A stretch of 43,074 nucleotides of DNA from JAWUXM01 sp034111325 (GCA_034111325.1 JAWUXM010000025.1:1-43074); one strand, 5' to 3'; positions 33,521 to 41,652 are shown, counted from the first letter of the stretch. Notes: generated from the sequence alone by a model not told the origin. Translations and numbers: made by a program.

Positions 33521-34705
33521 ATGAATCTAACGCCATACGCCACCAAAGCAGAAAATAGCAAAGGTCGCTTATTTAAGGAAGATGCAAGCGAATATCGCGA
33601 TTGTTTCCAGCGCGATCGTGACCGCATCATTCATTCCAGCGCCTTTCGCCGTTTAGAATATAAAACACAGGTTTTCGTCAATTTTGAGGGTGATTATTTC
33701 CGCACTCGCCTGACTCACAGTTTAGAAGTAGCACAACTAGCACGCACTATCGGTCGCAGCCTGAATTTAAATGAAGATTTGATTGAAGCGTGCGCACTTG
33801 CTCATGATCTTGGTCATCCGCCCTTTGGTCATGCTGGAGAAGACGCTTTGGACGAAGTTATGCAAAAATATGGCGGGTTTGACCACAACGCTCACACTTT
33901 AAAAATACTTACAAAATTAGAGCAAAAATATGGCTCTTTCGATGGCTTAAATATTTCTTGGGAGACATTAGAGGGCATAGTAAAACATAATGGCCCGCTG
34001 GTCAAAAACCGCCTCTCTCTTCAACGTCACTTACCAAAATATATTACTGAATATAATAAAAAGCATGATCTGGATTTACATAAATATTCCAGCCTAGAAG
34101 CGCAAATTGCATCCTTAGCAGATGATATTGCCTATAATATTCATGATGTTGATGATGGCTTGCAAGCAAATATTTTAGACGAAGCAGATTTTACACAAGT
34201 ACGTTTACTTGATAATGCATGCAAACATGTAAAAAGTAATTTCCGCTCGATTGAGAAACATCGCTTCCGTCATGAAATGCTAAGCGTCATTTACGGTATA
34301 ATTACCAGTGACCTAATTAGGCAAACCAAGCAAAACCTTCAAGAATATAAAATTACCACAAGTGATGAAATAAGGAACCTTGGCAAGCCAACTGCAGATT
34401 TTTCGACAGACGCTGCAAAAGATTTAGCCGAGCTCAAAGCCTTCTTGCATGAAAAAATGTACTCGCACTACCTTATTAATCGTATGAAAAGCAAGGCTCA
34501 TAAAATTGTCAGCTCCTTGTTTAATTTTTACATGGAAAATCCTGATTGCCTAACACAATATTGGCAACGCAAAATTAACGACAAAACAGGCAAAGAGCGT
34601 GCTGAAATTATTTGCGATTTTATCGCAGGGATGACTGATCGCTTTGCGATTAAGGAATACAAATCGATTTTCCATTATACGGACGAAGAAAACATGTTCC
34701 GCTAA
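33521..34705 (+). CDS. dgt: Deoxyguanosinetriphosphate triphosphohydrolase-like protein
   Basis: A metal-dependent HD-domain dNTP triphosphohydrolase that cuts dGTP (and often other dNTPs) to nucleoside and tripolyphosphate. SSAFRRLEYKTQVF, RTRLTHSLEVAQLAR, ACALAHDLGHPPFGHAGEDAL (the HD pair) and GFDHNAHTLKIL are all present, and SLADDIAYNIHDVDDGL supplies the last metal-site Asp. 394 residues fits the type 2 group found in alphaproteobacteria. In many relatives argS follows; here a palindrome-rich gap and rfbC follow instead. Confidence 0.94.
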   Translation: MNLTPYATKAENSKGRLFKEDASEYRDCFQRDRDRIIHSSAFRRLEYKTQVFVNFEGDYFRTRLTHSLEVAQLARTIGRSLNLNEDLIEACALAHDLGHPPFGHAGEDALDEVMQKYGGFDHNAHTLKILTKLEQKYGSFDGLNISWETLEGIVKHNGPLVKNRLSLQRHLPKYITEYNKKHDLDLHKYSSLEAQIASLADDIAYNIHDVDDGLQANILDEADFTQVRLLDNACKHVKSNFRSIEKHRFRHEMLSVIYGIITSDLIRQTKQNLQEYKITTSDEIRNLGKPTADFSTDAAKDLAELKAFLHEKMYSHYLINRMKSKAHKIVSSLFNFYMENPDCLTQYWQRKINDKTGKERAEIICDFIAGMTDRFAIKEYKSIFHYTDEENMFR

Positions 34706-34740
34706 AAAGCCTATGTATAAAGGCCTATTTTGGCGATTTT

Positions 34741-34799
34741 CAAGTTTCAAAAGACGATGTCTTCTGAAACTTGCGAAGCAGCTTCGCAAGGAAGCTTCC
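34741..34799. repeat. Cluster of overlapping palindromes after dgt
   Basis: Three inverted repeats in 59 bp. CAAGTTTCA..TGAAACTTG has inner AAGAC/GTCTT (34741-34773). The near-perfect CTTGCGAAGC-A-GCTTCGCAAG is at 34770-34790. The palindrome GGAAGCTTCC is at 34790-34799. Neighbouring stems share bases, so they exclude each other. They may act as a bidirectional terminator region between the convergent dgt and rfbC, or be remnants of a repeat element. The 34800-34871 stretch shows no gene. Confidence 0.7.
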
Positions 34800-34871
34800 G
34801 CTGACTTATGCACAAGTGTTCACTGCGCTGCTCAGCTCTCTTCTTGCCCAACAAAAAGGTCTACTTGCTGC

Positions 34872-34992
34872 AAATTAAAGATTTTTGTGATGATTTTTAG
34901 CAAATGTCCTGCTTGAGCGAGTGAAGGTATCCTTTATACCTGACTCGAGGAAAGGAGGTTATTTGCTAAAAAGGGTGCAAAAAGATTAATTT
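34872..34992 (-). repeat. Structured intergenic repeat, copy F (downstream of rfbC)
   Basis: A 121-bp element ending seven bases from the rfbC stop. The outer stem is AAATTAA / TTAATTT. The middle stem is TTTTTAGCAAATGTCCT against AGGAGGTTATTTGCTAAAAA, with a small bulge. The apical stem is AGGTAT / ATACCT, replaced on both sides relative to the other copies, with further pairing CGAGT / ACTCG. Confidence 0.8.
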
Positions 34993-34999
34993 TTAGAAT

Positions 35000-35545
35000 T
35001 TAGAAATCGTTTTCTGTGTCAGATAGAAAAGGTGCCGCAAGGTCTTTTGGAGCTAAAATAGGATTATCAACCTGCCAATTAATGTTAATTGTTGGGTCAT
35101 CAAAACGAATAGAGCGCTCATGCTCAGGGCTATATTCATTCGTCACTTTATATGTCACATGCGTATCATCATCGAGCGTTACAAAACCATGCGCAAAGCC
35201 AACAGGCACGTAGAGCATGCTTTGATTTTCCTCACTTAAAACTTCACCAACCCATTTGCCATAGGTGCTAGAGCCTTTACGTATATCAACCGCCACATCA
35301 AAAACCCGACCTTTTATAACAGAAACTAGCTTACCTTGTGCTTTGGGATTAGTTTGATAATGCAGCCCACGCAATACATTTAAATTAGATTTTGAATGAT
35401 TATCTTGCACAAATATTTCATCAATGAAACCCTTAAACTCACTCTCTTTATATGTCTCAGTAAAAAAACCTCTTTCATCTGCAAAGCTTTTCGGCTTTAC
35501 TAATAATACTTCAGGAATTTGTAATTTCTCAAAAATGAATGACAT
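35000..35545 (-). CDS. rfbC: dTDP-4-dehydrorhamnose 3,5-epimerase
   Basis: RfbC (RmlC) epimerises dTDP-4-keto-6-deoxyglucose at C3 and C5, the step between RfbB and RfbD. DERGFFTETY, NVLRGLHYQTNP with the catalytic His, and YVPVGFAHGFVTL are typical cupin-family motifs. 181 residues, full length. It stands alone, about 19 kb from rfbB-rfbD. Its ATG and the ATG of rlmH abut head to head (CATATG) with no intervening base, so its promoter must lie inside rlmH. Confidence 0.95.
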   Translation of the reverse strand: MSFIFEKLQIPEVLLVKPKSFADERGFFTETYKESEFKGFIDEIFVQDNHSKSNLNVLRGLHYQTNPKAQGKLVSVIKGRVFDVAVDIRKGSSTYGKWVGEVLSEENQSMLYVPVGFAHGFVTLDDDTHVTYKVTNEYSPEHERSIRFDDPTININWQVDNPILAPKDLAAPFLSDTENDF

Positions 35546-36001
35546 ATGAAAATCTCTATAGTTGCAATTGATAAACCAAGCTCTGGCGCCTTAGAAAAGA
35601 CTATGGAGGATTATCTTAAACGCACCAATTGGAAAGTAAATATCAAACTCATCCCACCTATAAAGGATAAATCCTCTTCTATAGTCAAAAAACGTGAAGG
35701 TGAATCTTTACTCAAACATACAGAAAAGGCCGATTATATTATTGCAATGAGCGAAGAAGGTAAAAACATCTCAAGCCATGCTTTTGCAGCCTTGCTCAAT
35801 GATGCACAGCTCAATAGCCAGAAAGAAATCGCTTTTTTAATTGGCGGTGCTTATGGACATAGTGATTTGGTTAAGCAAAAAGTTAATAAGGTTTTATCCT
35901 TAGGAAAAATGACTTTACCACATTTAATGGCGAGGTTGGTTTTAGTTGAGCAAATTTATCGCGCGCAAACAATATTGCAAAACCATCCTTATCATAAGTA
36001 A
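35546..36001 (+). CDS. rlmH: 23S rRNA (pseudouridine1915-N3)-methyltransferase
   Basis: RlmH is a small SPOUT-fold dimeric methyltransferase that modifies pseudouridine 1915 of 23S rRNA. It begins MKISIVAIDKPSSGALEKTMEDYLKR. The SAM-binding knot is IAFLIGGAYGHSD and KMTLPHLMARLVLVEQIYRA follows, all as in the family; the C-terminus HPYHK is also typical. 151 residues. Its start codon touches that of rfbC, so no room exists for a 5' leader unless transcription begins within rfbC. Confidence 0.94.
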   Translation: MKISIVAIDKPSSGALEKTMEDYLKRTNWKVNIKLIPPIKDKSSSIVKKREGESLLKHTEKADYIIAMSEEGKNISSHAFAALLNDAQLNSQKEIAFLIGGAYGHSDLVKQKVNKVLSLGKMTLPHLMARLVLVEQIYRAQTILQNHPYHK

Positions 36002-36003
36002 TC

Positions 36004-36026
36004 GCTTGCAAAATCCTGTAGCAAGC
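36004..36026 (+). terminator. Hairpin after rlmH
   Basis: A 6-bp stem (GCTTGC / GCAAGC) with an 11-nt loop begins two bases after the rlmH stop. It is followed by AATATATTGGGTTTT rather than a clean T tract, so this is a weak terminator candidate. Confidence 0.3.
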
Positions 36027-36064
36027 AATATATTGGGTTTTCCTTTCCAATTACAAATAACAAC

Positions 36065-36739
36065 ATGTTAGACAAAGCACATACCGTAAAATCCTACGAA
36101 GAAGAACTTAACGGCTTAATTAGAACCATTATGGAAATGGGCAAGATGACAACTAACCTCATCACCCTTTCGGAAGAGTCCCTATTTCACGACAGTAAAG
36201 ATTATATTGATGAGGCCATTGTTAGAGATAAAGCTATTAATGATTGTGAAGATAGAATTGAAAAACAAGCGACCCGCCTCCTTGCTCTGCGTCAGCCTAT
36301 GGCGTTTGATTTACGTTTGGTTACTTCGGCCATTAAAATCTCTAGCTTGCTTGAACGCATGGGTGACCGTGCTAAAAACACCATTAAAAAAGCCTCTCGT
36401 TATAAAGTAACTCTCAATCAAGACATTTCTACAGACCTTAAATCAATGAATGCTCTCGTTGTAAAAATGGTTAGTGACGTTCTCAGCAACATTCAAAATT
36501 ATGATTACAAAACACTCAAAAATGCGTGGAATACAGACGACCAAGTTGATGATTATTTTTCAAAGCTTTACGAAAAATTATTAGAAAACACTGAAATCTC
36601 TCAGGAAAACATTAATGAATTTACAGCCTCTGTCTCAATCATTAAAAATTTCGAACGAATTGGTGATTATGCAACTAAAATCGCCAAAATTGTTTACTAT
36701 ATCGAAGAAGGTAAGCAAACGACAAATTTCGAGGAGTAA
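36065..36739 (+). CDS. phoU: Phosphate signalling protein PhoU
   Basis: PhoU links the Pst transporter to the PhoR/PhoB sensor pair and limits phosphate uptake. It consists of two three-helix PhoU domains. The first shows LVTSAIKISSLLERMGDRAKN and the second VSIIKNFERIGDYATKIAKIV. The repeated E-R-[M/I]-G-D metal-binding motif is intact in both. 224 residues, slightly shorter than E. coli PhoU. PstS is at 27141-28130. gpmI follows after 3 bp with AGGAG inside the phoU tail. Confidence 0.93.
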   Translation: MLDKAHTVKSYEEELNGLIRTIMEMGKMTTNLITLSEESLFHDSKDYIDEAIVRDKAINDCEDRIEKQATRLLALRQPMAFDLRLVTSAIKISSLLERMGDRAKNTIKKASRYKVTLNQDISTDLKSMNALVVKMVSDVLSNIQNYDYKTLKNAWNTDDQVDDYFSKLYEKLLENTEISQENINEFTASVSIIKNFERIGDYATKIAKIVYYIEEGKQTTNFEE

Positions 36740-36742
36740 TAG

Positions 36743-38257
36743 ATGCCCGTACTATTATGTATATTAGATGGCTGGGGACACAGTCCTGATTCTCGCCATA
36801 ACGCCATAATGGCTGCGCAAACCCCTAATTGGGATTCATTCACAAGCAAATATCCGCACTCTCTTCTAGAAACTTCTGGTAGTTTTGTTGGTTTGCCAGA
36901 TGGTCAAATGGGGAATTCCGAAGTTGGTCATATGAACATTGGCTGTGGTCGTGTGATTCAGCAGGATTTACCGAAAATTAACCAAGCAGTTAGTGATAGT
37001 TCCCTAGAAGAGAAAGCTCTATTTAAAGATTTCATTACAAAGTTAAAAGCAAGTGGTGGCGCATGTCACATAGCAGGTCTAGTGTCTAATGGCGGAGTTC
37101 ATGCACATCAAAACCATATAATTCATCTTGCTAAAATTATTAGCGCGCAAAATATCAAAGTTAACATCCACGCATTTTTAGATGGTCGTGATACTGCACC
37201 AACAAGCGGGGTTAGTTTTATAAATAATCTTAATGCACAATTTTCTGACGATAACAACATCCAGATCGCAACTCTAAGCGGACGTTACTACGCTATGGAT
37301 CGTGATAATAGGTGGGAGCGTGTAAAACTTGCTCATGATGCAATTATTGACGCACAAGCACCTAAATTTACCTCAACTACGGATGCAATCCAAGCCTCGT
37401 ATGACAAGGGCGTAAATGATGAATTTATTATACCAACCGCCGCCGCCAATTATTCTGGCGCTAAAGATGGCGATGGCTTTATCATGGCAAATTTCCGTGC
37501 TGATCGTGCTCGTGAAATTTCACAAGCAATTTTTGCTGCTGATTTCGATGGTTTTGTGCGTATTCGCAAAATCAATTTTGCTAGCCAAATTAGCATGACT
37601 GCATATTCCGACGAAATAGTTAAATATCTGCCTGCATTATTTACCAATGAAACACCAAAAAACACGCTAAGTGACGTGATTGCTGCCAATGGTTTAAAAC
37701 AACTTCATGCTGCAGAAACTGAAAAATACGCACATGTAACTTTCTTTTTCAATGGTGGAGTTGAAACGCCTAAAAAAGGTGAAGAGCGCATATTAATTCC
37801 CTCACCAAAAGTTGCGACTTATGATTTACAGCCAGAAATGTCTGCACCAGAATTAACTCAAACACTGATTGAGCAAATTGAATCTAAACAACATGATTTT
37901 ATTGTCGTCAATTTTGCAAACCCTGACATGGTCGGCCATACAGGAATTTGGGAAGCTGCAATTTCTGCTGTTGAAGAGATTGATAAAGATCTTGGCTTAC
38001 TCGCCAAAAGCGCCTTAGCAAATGACTTTACCATGTTCGTCACTGCAGATCATGGTAATATCGAAAAAATGTTTGATGATGAGAATAATGAAGCATATAC
38101 TGCGCATAGTCTAAACCCTGTGCCTTTTTTAATGATATCTCCAAACTCGCCGCAACTAGAAAATGGCAAATTAGCTGACATTGCCCCGACGATTCTTGAT
38201 GTAATGAATATTAGCAAACCTGCAGAGATGACGGGCAATTCCTTAATAAAAAAATAG
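36743..38257 (+). CDS. gpmI: 2,3-bisphosphoglycerate-independent phosphoglycerate mutase
   Basis: It interconverts 2- and 3-phosphoglycerate in glycolysis using manganese. CILDGWGHSPD has the first metal Asp (D9). GQMGNSEVGHMNIG carries the phospho-accepting Ser59. DGRDTAPTSG, GRYYAMDRDNRWER, NFRADRAREI, NFANPDMVGHTG and TADHGNIEKM supply the substrate and metal sites. 504 residues, normal. The lepB ATG follows the stop directly. Confidence 0.96.
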   Translation: MPVLLCILDGWGHSPDSRHNAIMAAQTPNWDSFTSKYPHSLLETSGSFVGLPDGQMGNSEVGHMNIGCGRVIQQDLPKINQAVSDSSLEEKALFKDFITKLKASGGACHIAGLVSNGGVHAHQNHIIHLAKIISAQNIKVNIHAFLDGRDTAPTSGVSFINNLNAQFSDDNNIQIATLSGRYYAMDRDNRWERVKLAHDAIIDAQAPKFTSTTDAIQASYDKGVNDEFIIPTAAANYSGAKDGDGFIMANFRADRAREISQAIFAADFDGFVRIRKINFASQISMTAYSDEIVKYLPALFTNETPKNTLSDVIAANGLKQLHAAETEKYAHVTFFFNGGVETPKKGEERILIPSPKVATYDLQPEMSAPELTQTLIEQIESKQHDFIVVNFANPDMVGHTGIWEAAISAVEEIDKDLGLLAKSALANDFTMFVTADHGNIEKMFDDENNEAYTAHSLNPVPFLMISPNSPQLENGKLADIAPTILDVMNISKPAEMTGNSLIKK

Positions 38258-38983
38258 ATGCTTGAAAAAATTAGACTTGAATTACGTGAAATTGGCAAAA
38301 CTTTCTTGTGGGCTTTACTCATTGCGGTGTTTTTCCGTAGCCTTTTGTTTGAGCCATTCCACATTCCTTCTGGCTCTATGAAACCGGGGTTGCTCCCAGG
38401 TGACTATATCCTCGTATCCAAATTCTCTTACGGTTATAGTAAATATTCCCTCCCTTTTGCGGCGATTCCGTTTGAAGGGCGCATTATGGCTTCTGCTCCA
38501 GAACGTGGTGATGTGGTGGTTTTCCGCTTGCCAACGAATCCTAAAATAAATTATATAAAGCGCTTAGTGGGGCTTCCTGGTGATGTATTACAAATGCAAA
38601 ATGGCGTGTTATATATCAATAATGTTGCAACGCAAAAAATCCCTACTGATAGTTATTTTGATGAAAACACAGGGCAAACAATTCCAAGCCATAATGAGAC
38701 TTTTGATAATAGCGTGATGTTTCGTACTTTAGATGAAACAAAACTCGGCAATAAGGATAATACAGCACAATATATTGTCCCAGATAATCATTATTTTTTC
38801 ATGGGTGATAATCGTGATAATTCACAGGATAGTCGCTACATACAAGAGGTTGGCTTTGTCCATAAAGATCTCATCGTCGGCAAGGCACAAATAATCTTCA
38901 TGTCCACAAATGATTCCCTGCTAAAATTATGGAAACTGCCTTTTTCTATTCGTTATAACCGCCTGTTAAAATTGATTAGATGA
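38258..38983 (+). CDS. lepB: Signal peptidase I
   Basis: LepB removes Sec and Tat signal peptides at the outer face of the inner membrane. A membrane helix (TFLWALLIAVFFRSLLF, about residues 15-31) leads into the catalytic Ser in IPSGSM (S40). The Lys general base is in YIKRLVGLPGD (K101). FMGDNRDNSQDSR is box E. 241 residues, a single-anchor form usual in alphaproteobacteria. It overlaps rnc as ATGA. Confidence 0.96.
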   Translation: MLEKIRLELREIGKTFLWALLIAVFFRSLLFEPFHIPSGSMKPGLLPGDYILVSKFSYGYSKYSLPFAAIPFEGRIMASAPERGDVVVFRLPTNPKINYIKRLVGLPGDVLQMQNGVLYINNVATQKIPTDSYFDENTGQTIPSHNETFDNSVMFRTLDETKLGNKDNTAQYIVPDNHYFFMGDNRDNSQDSRYIQEVGFVHKDLIVGKAQIIFMSTNDSLLKLWKLPFSIRYNRLLKLIR

Positions 38984-39645
38984 ATATAAACTTAGAAAAA
39001 ATCATCAATTATAGCTTTAAGGATTCCGCTCTTTTAACAAGAGCATTATCGCACCCAAGCTCTGGTAGTGACAATTACGAACGTTTGGAGTTTTTTGGTG
39101 ATTCAGTCATTGGCTTTATTATCGCTGAATATTTATTCAAGTTTTTTCCTGATGAAAGCGAAGGGCATATGGCAAAACGCCACGCCTCTATTGTCTCTGG
39201 CACGACTGCCGTGCAAATTGCTCGCGCCATTAATTTAGGCGACAGCTTAATTATGAATAAGGGTGAAGAAAATAGTGGTGGTCGTGAGATTGCCTCTAAT
39301 TTAGAAGATTGCTTAGAGGCCCTAGTCGGGGCTATTTATTTAGATAGCGGCTTAGAAAAAACACGTGACGTTGTTATCAAACTTTGGCAGGATTTTCTCT
39401 CTCTTGATACATTGCCGCCAAAAGATGCCAAATCTGCTTTGCAGGAATGGCTGCAACAAAATAACCAACCTTTACCTAAATATGAAACGCTACGTCAGGA
39501 AGGGGATGCCCATTCACCAATCTTTTTTATGAGCCTTCAAGTTAAAGATTTTGGTGCAGTCACTGCAGAAGGAAACTCCAAAAAAACCACCGAGCAAAAA
39601 CTCGCTCAATTAATGTTAAATAAAATAAAAAATGACAAAAACTAA
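38980..39645 (+). CDS. rnc: Ribonuclease III
   Basis: RNase III cuts double-stranded RNA in rRNA maturation and mRNA control. The catalytic domain has the signature ERLEFFGDSVIGFIIAEYL, NLEDCLEALVGAIYLD with the second metal-site Asp/Glu, and ALSHPSSG near the start. The C-terminal dsRNA-binding domain runs from DAKSALQEWLQQ to KKTTEQKLAQLML. 221 residues. It lies between lepB and era, an arrangement found across proteobacteria, with a 14-nt overlap into era. Confidence 0.96.
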   Translation: MNINLEKIINYSFKDSALLTRALSHPSSGSDNYERLEFFGDSVIGFIIAEYLFKFFPDESEGHMAKRHASIVSGTTAVQIARAINLGDSLIMNKGEENSGGREIASNLEDCLEALVGAIYLDSGLEKTRDVVIKLWQDFLSLDTLPPKDAKSALQEWLQQNNQPLPKYETLRQEGDAHSPIFFMSLQVKDFGAVTAEGNSKKTTEQKLAQLMLNKIKNDKN

Positions 39646-40525
39646 ATGCGGCTTTACCGCAATAATCGGCACGCCAAATAGCGGCAAATCGACTTTGATA
39701 AATCAAATAGTTGGCAGTAAAATTTCCATTGCCACTGATAAAATTCAAACCACGAGAACCATCATTCGTGGTATATTGATGAAGGATGACGCACAAATTA
39801 TCTTTATCGATACACCAGGAATTTTTGCACCAACACAATCTCTTGAGAAAGCTATTGTTAGTAAAGCATGGGAAGGCTTAAGCGAAGCCGATAACGCCAT
39901 TCTCGTAGTTGACAGCACGAGGCCATCCTATGGTAAGAATCTTCAAATCGTCAAAAAACTGCAAGAAGATAATAAAAAAGCCATTTTAGTCATTAACAAA
40001 ATTGACCTGGTCAAACCAAGTGAGCTGCTTGCTATCGCTGATCGCCTGTATAAAACCGATGCTTTTAGTGATGTATTTATGATCTCTGCGCTAAAAAATG
40101 ACGGCGTTGATGATATGGTCAAATGCATAATTGATAAAACTCCGGATGGTCCATATCTTTATCCTGAAGATGAAGTTAGTGATTTACCAATACGCTTCTT
40201 TGCAGCTGAAATAACTCGCGAGAAACTCTTTAATCACCTTGATAAAGAACTGCCATATTCACTTTCCGTTGATACCGAACTTTGGCAAGAAGAGGAAAAA
40301 AATGTAACCATTAATCAAGTAATTTATGTTTTGAAAGAAACACAAAAGAAAATTATCATCGGTAAAAAAGGCGCCCTAATTAAACAAATTGGAATCGAAG
40401 CGCGAGAAGAGCTAAACCATATTTTAGGCAAAAGAGTTAGCTTGTTTTTATTCGTAAAAGTAAAAGAAGATTGGCTCAAAAAACCCTATATGTATGAACA
40501 TATGGGTTTGAAATTTGAGAAATGA
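39632..40525 (+). CDS. era: GTPase Era
   Basis: Era is a GTPase that assists 16S rRNA maturation and 30S assembly. G1 is GTPNSGKS (13-20), the switch region has TTRTIIRG, G3 is DTPG (60-63) and G4 NKID (122-125). The C-terminal KH domain contains IIIGKKGALIKQIGIEAREEL and ends WLKKPYMYEHMGL. 297 residues. It is the last gene of the phoU-gpmI-lepB-rnc-era run. Confidence 0.97.
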   Translation: MTKTKCGFTAIIGTPNSGKSTLINQIVGSKISIATDKIQTTRTIIRGILMKDDAQIIFIDTPGIFAPTQSLEKAIVSKAWEGLSEADNAILVVDSTRPSYGKNLQIVKKLQEDNKKAILVINKIDLVKPSELLAIADRLYKTDAFSDVFMISALKNDGVDDMVKCIIDKTPDGPYLYPEDEVSDLPIRFFAAEITREKLFNHLDKELPYSLSVDTELWQEEEKNVTINQVIYVLKETQKKIIIGKKGALIKQIGIEAREELNHILGKRVSLFLFVKVKEDWLKKPYMYEHMGLKFEK

Positions 40526-40533
40526 CATGAACC

Positions 40534-40641
40534 GTCATTGCCTGAATCCGCAGGATTCTAAGGCAATCCAGAGGCAACTAAACACCCATCTCGCCTTTTT
40601 GCCCTAGACTCCCTTAGAACTCTACGGATTCAGGGAGTGAC
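40534..40641. repeat. 108-bp element with terminal inverted repeats between era and fmt
   Basis: The ends are 17-bp inverted repeats differing at two positions: GTCATTGCCTGAATCCG (40534-40550) and CGGATTCAGGGAGTGAC (40625-40641). The left end also folds on itself, GAATCC-GCA-GGATTC followed by AGGCAAT. Elements with GTCATT..GTGAC-type ends recur in rickettsial and related genomes, so this is probably a MITE-like or palindromic intergenic repeat. No coding frame is seen in it and no clear target duplication. Confidence 0.75.
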
Positions 40642-40659
40642 AACAATAGCACACAAAAT

Positions 40660-41559
40660 ATGAAAATAATATTCATGGGCACGCCAGATTTTGCAGTGCC
40701 TGCTTTAGAAAAGCTAATCGCTTCCAAACATGAGATTCTCACATGTTATACACAGCCACCAAGAGCCAGTGGACGCGGACAAAAATTACAAAACTCACCA
40801 ATTCAAAATCTAGCACAAAAACATAATATCTCCGTAGAAACTCCTCTCTCTCTCAAAAGCATAGAAGAACAAACAAAGTTTAAAAATCTTAACGCTGATA
40901 TTGCGGTGGTTGTTGCATATGGCATGTTGCTTCCCAAAACAATCCTAGATGCTACACAATATGGCTGCATAAATATCCACCCTTCAACACTTCCACGCTG
41001 GCGTGGCGCTGCGCCAATTCATAGAACCATCATGGCTGGTGATGCACAAACGAGTATCTGCATAATGCAAATGGATGAAGGTTTAGATACTGGCGATATT
41101 ATTGCGCAAATTGATATGGCTTTAGATGATAAGGTAACTAGCGGTGAGTTGCACGATAAACTCGGCAAAGAAGGTGCCGAATTGCTCCTCGCAACTTTAG
41201 AGAAAGTTGAACAAGGCACAATCACAAGAAGCAAACAAAAGAAAGAAGGCGTGACTTACGCCAAGAAGATTAGTAAAGAGGAAGCCTTAATTAATTGGCA
41301 AAAAAGCGGCGCCGAAATCCTCAATCAAATCCGCGCACTAAACCCCTACCCTGCAGCATATTTTGTCTATAATGACGAACGCATTAAAATATTTTCAGCA
41401 ACGTTCACGAAGCAAAAACATGATTATGAATTAGGAAAAATTATCGACCAAAACCTTACCATCGTCTGCTCCAACGGACTCCTCCACCCCACCATAATCC
41501 AACGCCCCGGCAAAAACAAAATGCCTGTTGAAGAGGCGGTTAAGGGACTTGGTTTATAA
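40660..41559 (+). CDS. fmt: Methionyl-tRNA formyltransferase
   Basis: Fmt formylates initiator Met-tRNA. The catalytic core has MKIIFMGTPDFAVPAL, YTQPPRASGRGQ, VAYGMLLPKTIL and the hallmark NIHPSTLPRWRGAAPI with the catalytic Asn-His. DEGLDTGDI supplies the Asp. The C-terminal OB-like domain (ILNQIRALNPYPAAYF onward) is present, slightly short. 299 residues in total. It is separated from era by the terminal-inverted-repeat element, so it probably has its own promoter. Confidence 0.95.
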   Translation: MKIIFMGTPDFAVPALEKLIASKHEILTCYTQPPRASGRGQKLQNSPIQNLAQKHNISVETPLSLKSIEEQTKFKNLNADIAVVVAYGMLLPKTILDATQYGCINIHPSTLPRWRGAAPIHRTIMAGDAQTSICIMQMDEGLDTGDIIAQIDMALDDKVTSGELHDKLGKEGAELLLATLEKVEQGTITRSKQKKEGVTYAKKISKEEALINWQKSGAEILNQIRALNPYPAAYFVYNDERIKIFSATFTKQKHDYELGKIIDQNLTIVCSNGLLHPTIIQRPGKNKMPVEEAVKGLGL

Positions 41560-41581
41560 AACATCTAAAAGGGCTTGCATT

Positions 41582-41607
41582 TTGATGTATATTATGCCAT
41601 ACATCAA
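41582..41607. promoter_or_regulatory. Operator-like inverted repeat upstream of the ATPase gene
   Basis: Perfect 9-bp arms TTGATGTAT and ATACATCAA with an 8-bp spacer, 45 bp before the ATPase ATG. Spacing suits a dimeric helix-turn-helix regulator. Confidence 0.5.
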
Positions 41608-41612
41608 CTACA

Positions 41613-41626
41613 CTATACATGTATAG
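41613..41626. promoter_or_regulatory. 14-bp perfect palindrome upstream of the ATPase gene
   Basis: CTATACATGTATAG, 26 bp before the ATG. It shares the core TATACAT/ATGTATA with the neighbouring inverted repeat, so both may bind one protein. TATACA could also act as a -10 box. Confidence 0.5.
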
Positions 41627-41652
41627 CACAATATGCATCAAAACATAGGCTC

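Noticed and set aside
23138..34992. CRISPR-like array
   Set aside because: The repeats are separate, 121-129 bp, hairpin-forming and lie at gene ends with kilobases between them; there are no regular spacers or cas genes.
41575..41652. N-terminal extension of the ATPase from the upstream TTG
   Set aside because: The stretch carries two perfect palindromes, is not domain-like, and a good ATG exists at 41653.
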